Assembly (NCBI RefSeq): GCF_900143025.1
Contig: NZ_FRCT01000001.1
Span: 310,001-374,000, forward strand
Reading direction: 5' to 3'
Length of the DNA: 64,000 bases
Origin: Ruminococcus flavefaciens
GTDB taxonomy: Bacteria; Bacillota; Clostridia; Oscillospirales; Ruminococcaceae
The notes under the pieces were generated by a model that saw only the letters and a program-made list of their open reading frames with translations, was not told the DNA's origin and did not search any database. Shown in pieces: positions 7,838 through 15,276 of this stretch (the stretch's first letter is position 1; every line of letters starts with the position of its first letter). Position numbers and translations under genes: made by a program.

Positions 7838-9520
7838 TCACTTTATCCCTGTAATAATATCGTCTACCGAGCCGCTTGGAGGAAGCATCGGAAGTACGAA
7901 TTCATCGCTGTCTACTGCACAGTCGATGACGAAAGGACCGCTGCACGAGAAGGCTTTTTCAGCCAGCTTTTTCAGCTGTTTATTGTCGGAAGCCCGTCCG
8001 CCCTCTGCGCCGAAGGCTTCCGCAAGCTTTACGAAATCAGTTCTGCGGTCGAGGGTAGTGTTGGAATAACGCTTATCGAGGAAAATGGTCTGCCACTGTC
8101 TTACCATGCCGAGAACGCCGTTATTCACGATAACTACGGTTATAGGCAGTTTCTGAGATACTGCGGTAGCAAGCTCATTCAGGTTCATACCGAAGCTGCC
8201 GTCGCCTGTAAAGAGTACGGCTCTTTTGCCCGTAGCCATTGCAGCTCCGATAGCAGCTCCGAGACCATAGCCCATAGTGCCCAGACCGCCGCTTGAAAGG
8301 AAGGTGCGGGGCTTTTTCAGGGGATATCTCTGAGCAGTCCACATCTGATGCTGACCTACGTCCGTTACAACTATAGCGTCATCGGGAGCATAGGAGCTTA
8401 TGGTGTCGATAATATCGTAAGGAGCAAGCCTGCCCTTTATCTTCTTATGAGCAGCCTTTGTAAGGCGTTTTTCTTCTTCTCTCAGCTGAGCGATACGATC
8501 CGACCATTCAGGGTGCTTTTTCTCCTCTATCATGGCGGTAAGGCGCTCGGCAGCATCAAGGATATCGCCGCGTATGGAAAGGTCGGCAGGGATATTCTTG
8601 TTGAGCTCCGCGCCGTCTATGTCGATATGGATTATGCTGAATTTTCGTGAAGCCTTGCTGTTTTCCCAAGTGGAGCGGTCACTGAATCTTGCTCCGAGGG
8701 TTATGATAAGGTCAGCCTCGTCCTCGGCAACAGTTGAGGCATAGTGTCCGTGTCTGCCCTGCATACCGAGGAAACGTGGATAGTCCGAGGGGACTGCGGA
8801 AAGTCCCATAAGTGAGCAGCCCATAGGTGCGTCTATTTTTTCGGCAAGAGCCATTATCTGTGCGGAAGCCTTTCCGTTGATGATACCGCCGCCGAAGTAG
8901 ATATACGGTCTTTCGGACTCGTTGATAAGCTGTGCAGCCTTTTGCAGCTTCTGCTCGGAGGAGAATATAAGTGGATAGGGGATAACAGGCTGAGCATTTG
9001 CCTCGAACTCATACTCTGCAAGCTGTATATCCTTTGGTATATCCACAAGTACAGGACCGGGTCTGCCTGATTTTGCTATTTTAAAGGCAGTGCGGAGAGT
9101 ATCCGCAAGGTCCTTTATATCCTTGACTATGAAATTATGCTTGGTGATAGGCATGGTAATGCCTACTATATCCACTTCCTGAAAGCTGTCGCGTCCGATG
9201 AAGTCGCAGGAAACATTTCCTGTTATAGCTACCATAGGTACAGAGTCCAGATAAGCTGTAGCTATGCCCGTTACAAGGTTTGTAGCTCCCGGACCCGATG
9301 TAGCGATGACAACGCCCACCTTGCCCGTAGACCTTGCATAGCCGTCAGCGGCATGGGCTGCACCCTGCTCGTGAGCGGTAAGAATGTGTTTTATGCGTTC
9401 CTTTGCGGTGTAAAGCTGGTCAAAAAGATCTATTACCTGACCGCCGGGGTAGCCGAATATGGTATCGCAGCCCTGCTCGATCAGTACTTCAACAACTATT
9501 TTTGCACCTGAAATCTTCAT
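7838..9520 (-). CDS. ilvB: Acetolactate synthase large subunit IlvB
   Basis: Thiamine-diphosphate enzyme that joins two pyruvates to acetolactate (valine, leucine), or pyruvate and 2-oxobutyrate (isoleucine). The 560 residues contain the catalytic glutamate in TAHEQGAAHAADGYAR, the FAD/TPP-binding middle domain and the metal-TPP motif GDGSFGMNLNELAT...VIVNN. It is the first structural gene after the leader peptide and terminator at 9564-9721. It is therefore the likely target of attenuation, together with ilvN and the leu genes behind it. Confidence 0.97.
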   Translation of the reverse strand: MKISGAKIVVEVLIEQGCDTIFGYPGGQVIDLFDQLYTAKERIKHILTAHEQGAAHAADGYARSTGKVGVVIATSGPGATNLVTGIATAYLDSVPMVAITGNVSCDFIGRDSFQEVDIVGITMPITKHNFIVKDIKDLADTLRTAFKIAKSGRPGPVLVDIPKDIQLAEYEFEANAQPVIPYPLIFSSEQKLQKAAQLINESERPYIYFGGGIINGKASAQIMALAEKIDAPMGCSLMGLSAVPSDYPRFLGMQGRHGHYASTVAEDEADLIITLGARFSDRSTWENSKASRKFSIIHIDIDGAELNKNIPADLSIRGDILDAAERLTAMIEEKKHPEWSDRIAQLREEEKRLTKAAHKKIKGRLAPYDIIDTISSYAPDDAIVVTDVGQHQMWTAQRYPLKKPRTFLSSGGLGTMGYGLGAAIGAAMATGKRAVLFTGDGSFGMNLNELATAVSQKLPITVVIVNNGVLGMVRQWQTIFLDKRYSNTTLDRRTDFVKLAEAFGAEGGRASDNKQLKKLAEKAFSCSGPFVIDCAVDSDEFVLPMLPPSGSVDDIITGIK

Positions 9521-9563
9521 ATGATCCGATCCTTTTCTGTATTGTTGGCGATAAACTATGTAA

Positions 9564-9593
9564 ACAAAAACCCTCCGACATTCTGTCGGAGGG
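9564..9593 (-). terminator. Attenuator-type terminator before ilvB
   Basis: A perfect 10-bp stem CCCTCCGACA / TGTCGGAGGG with a three-base loop, followed by TTTTTG. It lies between the leader peptide and ilvB, not after a gene, so it probably controls entry into the operon. GACAGAA in its 5' arm and loop is complementary to TTCTGTC in the leader peptide (9634-9640), a possible antiterminator pairing. Confidence 0.8.
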
Positions 9594-9613
9594 TAAAACT
9601 GCTTTGCAAAACA

Positions 9614-9721
9614 TCAGGCAAGAGCGATCTTCGGACAGAACGAAAAGAATTTACAGCCATATACGTTATTGACTGCGTCTGAAATAATGACATGACCTGT
9701 GACCTTGAAAACAGTTCTCAT
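9614..9721 (-). CDS. Candidate leader peptide of the ilv operon (35 aa)
   Basis: A short frame with a good AAGGAG site seven bases before its ATG. It encodes 35 residues and ends just before the terminator hairpin. It has five Val, three Ile and one Leu, which is more than a random peptide of this length would have, though the residues are scattered rather than in a run. It lies between the promoter at 9754 and the terminator at 9564, the arrangement of a transcription attenuator. The Phe-Ser-Phe-Cys codons near residues 25-28 overlap the segment that can pair with the terminator. Its coding status is an inference. Confidence 0.5.
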   Translation of the reverse strand: MRTVFKVTGHVIISDAVNNVYGCKFFSFCPKIALA

Positions 9722-9753
9722 TATTCTCGCTCCTTACTGATTAATATATTTTT

Positions 9754-9782
9754 ATTATAACACTTGGGGGCGATAAAATCAA
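9754..9782 (-). promoter_or_regulatory. Promoter of the ilvB operon
   Basis: TTGATT (9777-9782) and TATAAT (9754-9759) with 17 bases between. Transcription would start near 9747, about 25 bases before the leader peptide. Confidence 0.8.
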
Positions 9783-9847
9783 TGATCCGCAGTATATTTC
9801 TGAATTTTTTGACTGGCTGATACATTTTAGATACGTTGCTTTGTGCA

Positions 9848-11518
9848 TTATGTCAGATTTTTTGTCAGCATATTATTTACCGCGCTGACAAGAGCCTTAA
9901 CGGAAGATGTGATGATATCGTTATCTATGCCTGTTCCCCAGAAGCTCCTGCCGTTTCCTGCAACTATCTCGACGTAGGATACAGCCTTTGAAGCAGAACC
10001 GACCTCAAGAGCGTGTTCGGAGTAGGTGTTCAGGCTGTAGTCCATGCCTGTATACGAACGTATAGCGTTGCTGACAGCGTCAAGACGACCGTTACCTGTA
10101 TTGGTAGCAGTGACCTTTCTGCCGTTGAATTTGAAGCTTACAGAAGCCTCGATGCCGTCACGCTGTTTGAAGTGAGTTTCTGTGATCTCGATAGGGGTGA
10201 TGATATCCACGTAATTTTTCTTGAATATGCTGTATACCTCGTCGGGGAGGAGTTCCCTGTGGTCGCGGTCGGAAATGCCCTTGACCAGATAGCCCACATT
10301 TTCGCGCATCTTCTTTGGAAGGTCGTAGCCGAAGCGTGTTTCGAGGATATAACCGATACCGCCCTTGCCCGACTGGCTGTTGATGCGGATAACATCGGAT
10401 TCGTACTCTCTGCCGATATCGGTAGGGTCGATAGGGAGATAGGGCACGTTCCAGACAGTTTCGCCTTTTTCCTCACGCCATTTCATGCCCTTTGCGATAG
10501 CGTCCTGATGAGAACCGCTGAAGGCTGCAAATACCAGCTTGCCCGAATAGGGCTGACGTTCGTTGATATTCATATTTGTGAGCTTTGAATAGGTCTCGGC
10601 TATTGACGGTATATCGCCAAGCTCCAGCTTCGGGTCTACGCCCTGAGAGTACATATTCATAGCGAGGGTTATTATATCAACGTTTCCTGTGCGCTCGCCG
10701 TTTCCGAAGAGAGTTCCCTCGACTCTGTCAGCACCTGCAAGGAGTCCCATTTCCGTATCAGCAACGGCACAGCCGCGGTCGTTGTGGGGGTGGAGGGACA
10801 CTATGACATTCTCGCGGTATCTGAGGTTTTCGCACATATACTCTATCTGATTTGCATAGATATGGGGCATCGAGAGCTGTACCGTTACGGGGAGATTGAT
10901 TATCACCTTGTCATCGGCAGTTGGCTGCCATACGTTCAGTACGGCGTTACAGACCTCCAGTGCGAATTCGGGCTCTGTGCCTGTGAAGCTTTCGGGGGAG
11001 TACTCGAACCTGAAATTGCCCTCGTATTTTTCGCGGTATTCCTTGCAGAGCTCAGCTCCCGAAACTGCGATATCTATTATTTCCTCCTTGCTCTTGCGGA
11101 AGACCTGTTCGCGCTGGGCGACAGATGTGGAGTTATAGAGGTGGACTATGGCATTCTTACAGCCTTTAAGAGCCTCGAAGGTCTTTTCGATTATGTGTTC
11201 ACGGGACTGGGTAAGCACCTGTATCGCCACATCATCGGGTATCAAGTCCTGCTCGATGAGTGTGCGGCAGAAGTCGTATTCGGTATCAGAAGCGGCAGGA
11301 AAGCCTATCTCTATCTCCTTGAAGCCGATATCCACCAGCATCTGGAAGAATTCCAGCTTTTCGCCGAGGCTCATGGGTACGATAAGAGCCTGATTGCCGT
11401 CACGGAGATCAACGCTGCACCATACAGGAGCTTTGTCAACATAGGATCTCTGTGTCCATTTCATTTCGGTTTTGGGTGCTTCAAAGAATTGCCTTGTGTA
11501 CTTGCTAACGTTATTCAT
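9848..11518 (-). CDS. leuA: 2-isopropylmalate synthase LeuA
   Basis: Condenses acetyl-CoA with 2-oxoisovalerate, the first committed step to leucine. The 556 residues fit the long (type 2) LeuA: catalytic SVDLRDGNQAL, the metal-binding HPHNDRG, GTLFGNGERTGNVD, and a C-terminal regulatory domain from about residue 430 for leucine feedback. The start is the ATG at 11516-11518 with GGAGG upstream; the frame stays open to 11677, but that stretch is the T-box leader. It has its own promoter and T-box. No clear terminator separates it from the ilvB promoter. Confidence 0.97.
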   Translation of the reverse strand: MNNVSKYTRQFFEAPKTEMKWTQRSYVDKAPVWCSVDLRDGNQALIVPMSLGEKLEFFQMLVDIGFKEIEIGFPAASDTEYDFCRTLIEQDLIPDDVAIQVLTQSREHIIEKTFEALKGCKNAIVHLYNSTSVAQREQVFRKSKEEIIDIAVSGAELCKEYREKYEGNFRFEYSPESFTGTEPEFALEVCNAVLNVWQPTADDKVIINLPVTVQLSMPHIYANQIEYMCENLRYRENVIVSLHPHNDRGCAVADTEMGLLAGADRVEGTLFGNGERTGNVDIITLAMNMYSQGVDPKLELGDIPSIAETYSKLTNMNINERQPYSGKLVFAAFSGSHQDAIAKGMKWREEKGETVWNVPYLPIDPTDIGREYESDVIRINSQSGKGGIGYILETRFGYDLPKKMRENVGYLVKGISDRDHRELLPDEVYSIFKKNYVDIITPIEITETHFKQRDGIEASVSFKFNGRKVTATNTGNGRLDAVSNAIRSYTGMDYSLNTYSEHALEVGSASKAVSYVEIVAGNGRSFWGTGIDNDIITSSVKALVSAVNNMLTKNLT

Positions 11519-11571
11519 ATAAAAACCTCCATTCCGATCCGTTTTTGCCTTCCGCACCGAGGGTAATAAAA

Positions 11572-11852
11572 AAGTCTCCTCCATGCATCGGCATGGAAGA
11601 GACGAAGCTGCGATCATACTCCGTGGTACCACTCTTCTTGATGTAAGAATTACACCCACTCGTCTGCGTCGGATCAACGCATATCTCTGTAACGGGAGAG
11701 CCCGTCCGTGCCTACTTGAAGCGGTGCTTCTTTGGGGCGGCTGCTCGGGGAGGAGTTATGACTTGTATTTGTCTGCCGACTTTCACCTGCCGTCGGTTCT
11801 CTGTGAAAACTTACACAAGCTTTTATTCCCTTCATAGCATTTTTAGTATATT
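11572..11852 (-). promoter_or_regulatory. T-box leader controlling leuA
   Basis: About 280 nt of leader. The T-box core TGGTACCACGG is at about 11620-11632. It is followed by the terminator stem 11574-11586 / 11591-11603 and a T run. Further upstream are an AGAG element and a stem-I-like arm with CCGACGG...GTCGGC. A candidate Leu specifier CTC lies at 11753-11755, before CCGAGC. Uncharged tRNA would favour the antiterminator and switch leuA on. Confidence 0.9.
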
Positions 11853-11858
11853 AACTGT

Positions 11859-11887
11859 ATTATACAATGAAATACAACTTTTGTCAA
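11859..11887 (-). promoter_or_regulatory. Promoter of leuA
   Basis: Perfect TTGACA (11882-11887) and TATAAT (11859-11864) with a 17-base spacer, directly before the T-box leader. Confidence 0.88.
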
Positions 11888-11898
11888 GCCCTGCCTTT

Positions 11899-12066
11899 TT
11901 AGCCCTTAGCCTTTAGCCTGTAGGGGCGAACAGTGTTCGCCCGTCAGTCGCCACCCCGTAGGGGCGGATATTAAGCAGTGCCCCAGATCTTTGATTTGGC
12001 TGGCAATGCTATATGCAAAGCGGGTCGTCCCTACAATCTTAGTTCTTAGCTCTTAGTTCTTAGTTC
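11899..12066. repeat. Compound heptamer and hairpin repeat
   Basis: TTAGCCC, TTAGCCT, TTAGCCT (11899-11919), then a hairpin GGGCGAAC / GTTCGCCC, further GTAGGGGCGG-like pieces, and finally four heptamers TTAGTTC, TTAGCTC, TTAGTTC, TTAGTTC (12039-12066). It fills the gap between the leuA promoter and the zinc-ribbon gene. No gene is visible here. Confidence 0.75.
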
Positions 12067-12110
12067 TACTTACTACTCACTTGTAAGGGACTTGATGCAG
12101 GTATCAGCCT

Positions 12111-12371
12111 CTATAAGCTAACGGCTTTACTGCCGCAGTCTGGACAGAAATTGGTATCACATTCCCTGCCGCAGGAGCATTTCCACGGTTTTACAGGAGC
12201 TTTTGCACCGCAGTCGGGACAAAAGTTGGTATCGTTTTCCTTTCCGCATATGCAGAGCCATTTGTTACCGTTCCATTTGCCCGCAGTCTTTTGCTGTGCA
12301 GCCATACGGAAAAGCTCAGTGCCGTTGGTCATATACTGTAACCCCATAACGGGAATACCATAAATAAACAT
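12111..12371 (-). CDS. Small double zinc-ribbon protein
   Basis: About 86 residues with two near-identical CxCGxExDTNFCPDCGxK ribbons in the C-terminal half, each able to bind one zinc. The N-terminal part is short and mildly hydrophobic. The ATG at 12369-12371 has GAGGTG at good spacing; a GTG three codons earlier overlaps that site. Such ribbons often end larger SPFH-type proteins; here the ribbon part stands alone. It is downstream of a tiny membrane protein and an AIM24-like protein in the same direction. Function unknown; it may be an adaptor. Confidence 0.75.
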   Translation of the reverse strand: MFIYGIPVMGLQYMTNGTELFRMAAQQKTAGKWNGNKWLCICGKENDTNFCPDCGAKAPVKPWKCSCGRECDTNFCPDCGSKAVSL

Positions 12372-12424
12372 ATAATTCACCTCATACTGAAAGAAAAAGT
12401 GATGTACAGGCGGAAAAACTGTCC

Positions 12425-12568
12425 TTATTGCTGTGACTTTATATAGTCAGCTATCCTGTACACTGCGTAAAATACCCATATTATCCATGATATCGCCCAC
12501 AGACCTGTAAATACGCTGAAAAGCAGGTATACTGCTGCTACAGCTATTGCGATGAGCCAGTTTTTCAT
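12425..12568 (-). CDS. 47-residue membrane protein
   Basis: A short gene whose ATG (12566-12568) shares one base with the TAA stop of the AIM24-like gene (TAATG), a strong sign of translational coupling. The product starts MKNWLIAIAVAAVYLLFS and is hydrophobic almost to its end. It could make one long or two short membrane segments separated by Thr-Gly, with a polar tail YRIADYIKSQQ. No family is recognised. Its small size and coupled start make it easy to miss. Confidence 0.7.
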   Translation of the reverse strand: MKNWLIAIAVAAVYLLFSVFTGLWAISWIIWVFYAVYRIADYIKSQQ

Positions 12569-13242
12569 TATCTCTTCATGCCCATTGAAAGGATACGTCC
12601 TGCAAAGTCGTTGAAGTTCTGAGTCTGGAGGATTATCTTTCCGGGACCTGTAAGGCGTGTGAGGAAGAGTCCCTCGCCGCCGAGGAATATATTTCCGAGA
12701 CCCTTTACAGTCTCGATTTCGTAATTTATCGTAGGTTCAAAGGCGACCACGTTACCTGTATCGACTTTAAGAGTTTCGCCGGGATTGAGGTAACGCTCGA
12801 CCATATCGCCGTCTACTTCGAGGAATGCCATGCCCTGACCGAAAAGGTGCTGAAGGATAAAGCCTTCGCCGCCGAAAAGACCCGACATGAATTTCTTTGT
12901 GAATACAGCCTTCAGGTCTACGGTCTGCTCAGCGCAGAGGAACGCGCCCTTCTGGCAGATAAGTCCGCCCTGAGAAATATTAACAGGGACTACCGAGCCC
13001 GGAACTGTTGAGCCGAAAGCTACCTTAGCTCCCGAGACCTCTGCTGTGTAGTTTGCCATGAAAATAGACTCACCTGTGAAAATTCTGCCAAGACTTCTGC
13101 CGAGCCCCCCTCGTGCATTTGTTGACATCTTGATACCCTGAGTCTGCCATATCATGCCGCCTGACTGGGTAAACATTGATTCTCCCTGATTGAGTTCACA
13201 TTCGACTGCCGGAACAGTCTGACCAATAATTGTATATCTCAT
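12568..13242 (-). CDS. AIM24 / TIGR00266 family protein
   Basis: A 224-residue soluble beta-rich protein with many glycines. The family pattern is clear: MRYTIIGQTVPAVECELNQGE at the start, then GGMIWQTQGI, GGLGRSLGRIFTGES, LCAEQTV, GGEGFILQHLFGQG and the closing LTGPGKIILQTQ. Homologues form repeated beta-sandwich (TRAP-like) folds of uncertain role; the mitochondrial relative AIM24 affects membrane organisation. It is the first gene of a three-gene set with the 47-residue membrane protein and the zinc-ribbon protein. Confidence 0.88.
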   Translation of the reverse strand: MRYTIIGQTVPAVECELNQGESMFTQSGGMIWQTQGIKMSTNARGGLGRSLGRIFTGESIFMANYTAEVSGAKVAFGSTVPGSVVPVNISQGGLICQKGAFLCAEQTVDLKAVFTKKFMSGLFGGEGFILQHLFGQGMAFLEVDGDMVERYLNPGETLKVDTGNVVAFEPTINYEIETVKGLGNIFLGGEGLFLTRLTGPGKIILQTQNFNDFAGRILSMGMKR

Positions 13243-13281
13243 GCCGATATACCTCCCTATATTATTGTTTTATATTTACGG

Positions 13282-14286
13282 CTAAATGCCGTAATAAACC
13301 TGATTATCAGCTATCCTGCAAAGGTTTGCTTCTCCCGAGTTAAGATGCTTTTCCTTGCCCGAGGGCAGTCTGACTATAAGATTTGCGTTTTCATCAACGC
13401 CGATAGCCTCGCCGATTATCTTTTCATTGCCTATATTTGCGGTAACTACGTGTCCTGTAAGGTATTCGCGCCGCCTGTATTCGTGAAGGAAGCTCCTGTC
13501 AACTATCTTTCCGAGATATACTTCGAGATTGTTGAGGACTTCTGCACAAAGCCTGTTCCTGTTGACGATAACGCCTGTTTCGTCCTGTATGGATGAGGCG
13601 GTCTTGTTAAGCTCCTCGCCGAAGAATTCCTTTGTACTTCTTACGTTTATGCCTATGCCGATAACGGCACAGTCAAGAGTACGCATTTCAAGTCCGAAAG
13701 ATGCTTCCGTGAGGATACCGCATATTTTCTTGTCGTTCATATACAGGTCGTTTACCCATTTTATCTTTACGGGAGCACCGCACAGCTTTTCCACAGCTTC
13801 GGCAGCTGCACAGGCGGCTGCGGCAGTTATCATAGGTGCGTATTCGAGGCTGAATTCAGGTCTTACGAGGGTACTCATATAGAGCCCTGTGCCGGCAGGC
13901 GAAACAAATGACCTGCCTATTCTTCCTCTGCCTGCTGTCTGTTTGTCGGCAATGATAGTAGTACCGTTGGGAGCTGACTCTGAATCGAGTTCCTTTGTGG
14001 TATTATTTGTGGATTCAAGCTCGTCATATACAGTCATGTTCCGTCCCAGAAGCTTTGTATTGAGAAAAGGTGCAATGAGATCTACTGAAATACGGTTATT
14101 ATCTTCGTTGAGTCTGTAGCCCTTGGAAGTCACCGAGCTGATGGAATAGCCCTCTCCCTCCAGAGATTTTACGGCTTTCCAAACAGCATTTCGGCTTACG
14201 CCGAGCTCGTCTGCAAGAGCGGCTCCTGATATGAATTCTCCGCCTGCTTTTGCGAGAGTTGCAAGCAATTCGGATTTGACGTTCAT
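13282..14286 (-). CDS. birA: Bifunctional biotin-protein ligase / biotin repressor BirA
   Basis: Attaches biotin to carboxylase carrier proteins and can repress biotin genes. The first 60 residues form a winged helix (ISGAALADELGVSRNAVWKAVKSLEGEGY). The ligase domain has GRGRIGRSFVSPAGTGLYMS for biotinyl-AMP binding and KWVNDLYMNDKKICGILTE. A short SH3-like C-terminal domain follows (GHVVTANIGNEKIIGEAIGVD). At 334 residues it has the full bifunctional length. Its own promoter lies at 14489. Confidence 0.96.
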   Translation of the reverse strand: MNVKSELLATLAKAGGEFISGAALADELGVSRNAVWKAVKSLEGEGYSISSVTSKGYRLNEDNNRISVDLIAPFLNTKLLGRNMTVYDELESTNNTTKELDSESAPNGTTIIADKQTAGRGRIGRSFVSPAGTGLYMSTLVRPEFSLEYAPMITAAAACAAAEAVEKLCGAPVKIKWVNDLYMNDKKICGILTEASFGLEMRTLDCAVIGIGINVRSTKEFFGEELNKTASSIQDETGVIVNRNRLCAEVLNNLEVYLGKIVDRSFLHEYRRREYLTGHVVTANIGNEKIIGEAIGVDENANLIVRLPSGKEKHLNSGEANLCRIADNQVYYGI

Positions 14287-14488
14287 GATAATGTTCCTTT
14301 CAGAGATTGTTTGTATACTGTAAATTGAAAAAGGGGAAACTTTGTAATACAGCCATTAGCCATGAGCACTTAGCCTAAAGAGTTCGCTTACTCTCACATT
14401 ATTTAAATTATTCGCCGAAGGCGGCATATTGGCTGATAGCAAAAGGCTGAGATAATACTTCTCTAATTCAATCGTTATTAATGATATC

Positions 14489-14517
14489 ATTGTAGCATAA
14501 AAAAATGAACAATTCAA
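14489..14517 (-). promoter_or_regulatory. Promoter of birA
   Basis: TTGAAT (14512-14517) and TACAAT (14489-14494) with 17 bases between, about 200 bases before birA. Confidence 0.65.
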
Positions 14518-14582
14518 GACAAAAAGGTGTTGTAAGTGAAAAATTGCAATATATTGCCGATAAAAAGATTGATGAAAAACAA

Positions 14583-14607
14583 AAAGGGACGTTTTTCGCG
14601 TCCCTTT
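14583..14607 (-). terminator. Intrinsic terminator of the 14635 gene
   Basis: Stem AAAGGGACG / CGTCCCTTT with a seven-base loop, then TTTTTGTTTTT on the minus strand. Confidence 0.85.
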
Positions 14608-14634
14608 AGTGATAAAATCTTATGTATACGCCGG

Positions 14635-15171
14635 TCAGTCTTCGATTATGGGCGGAGCAGGAGCGTTTTCCCTTGCTTCCTTTTCAGCTCTGCGCTTGCG
14701 GCGGTACTGTATCATATCATATGAAAAAAGCTGTATAAGTGCCACAGCTATTGCCATAGCTGCGGGGATAATGCAGGGAAGTATCCTTGCCTTGTACATA
14801 CTGCTTATAGGCTGTAGAGTGTATTTGTCCGTCCAGCCGCACCTGTCGGCGTGGGATACGAGCTTATACAGCATTACCATGCATAATATAAAGCCGCCTG
14901 CCGAAAATACGATAGACAGGATATCCGCGGCGTTTTTCCTGAAAATACACAGTATCGCACCTACTGTCATAAGAGCTGCCGAAAAAATAAGAAAAAAGCC
15001 TGTTACAGCCATTCCGCTGCCATAGCTTGCACGGTTATAAATAAGTCCTGCGCCCGATAATACGGTCATTGCACAGGAGAAATAAAGAGTTAGCAGCAGC
15101 ATTATGACCTTTGCGGCTTTCATAAGTGCGGAACTCCTTGAAGGTGTTTTTTTCAAATTTTTTTTGCTCAT
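14635..15171 (-). CDS. Unknown four-helix membrane protein
   Basis: 178 residues from the ATG at 15169-15171 (MSKKNLKK), which has GGAG upstream; the frame remains open to 15276 but without a ribosome site. A basic N-terminus precedes about four membrane segments near residues 20-42, 55-75, 83-103 and 128-150. The C-terminus is basic (RRKRRAEKEAREN) and Pro-rich. It is transcribed divergently from spoIVB, with only 105 bases between them. No family is recognised; a sporulation role would be guesswork from the neighbour alone. Confidence 0.7.
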   Translation of the reverse strand: MSKKNLKKTPSRSSALMKAAKVIMLLLTLYFSCAMTVLSGAGLIYNRASYGSGMAVTGFFLIFSAALMTVGAILCIFRKNAADILSIVFSAGGFILCMVMLYKLVSHADRCGWTDKYTLQPISSMYKARILPCIIPAAMAIAVALIQLFSYDMIQYRRKRRAEKEARENAPAPPIIED

Positions 15172-15276
15172 ATTGACTCCGTAAGCAGATTTCAACAGTG
15201 TGGAATTCTCATTAATAAAAAAGCTCTGCCGAAATATAATAAATATGTTCCCGAAGGAACATGAAAGGAAAAACAA

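Larger units (their letters stand above)
14287..14634. other. Gap between birA and a membrane-protein gene
   Basis: About 350 bases without a gene. It holds the birA promoter, the terminator of the next gene and a weak repeat at about 14350-14380 with TTAGCCA- and TTAGCCT-like heptamers, then a hairpin-like TTCGCCGAAGGCGG stretch. Nothing else is apparent. Confidence 0.5.

Noticed and set aside
10784..11566. 260-codon open frame on the plus strand inside leuA
   Set aside because: It mirrors the leuA codons, has no ribosome site and shows no family pattern; leuA on the other strand is certain.
11519..11677. N-terminal extension of leuA by 53 codons
   Set aside because: The stretch is the T-box leader with its terminator; the ATG at 11516-11518 has the ribosome site.
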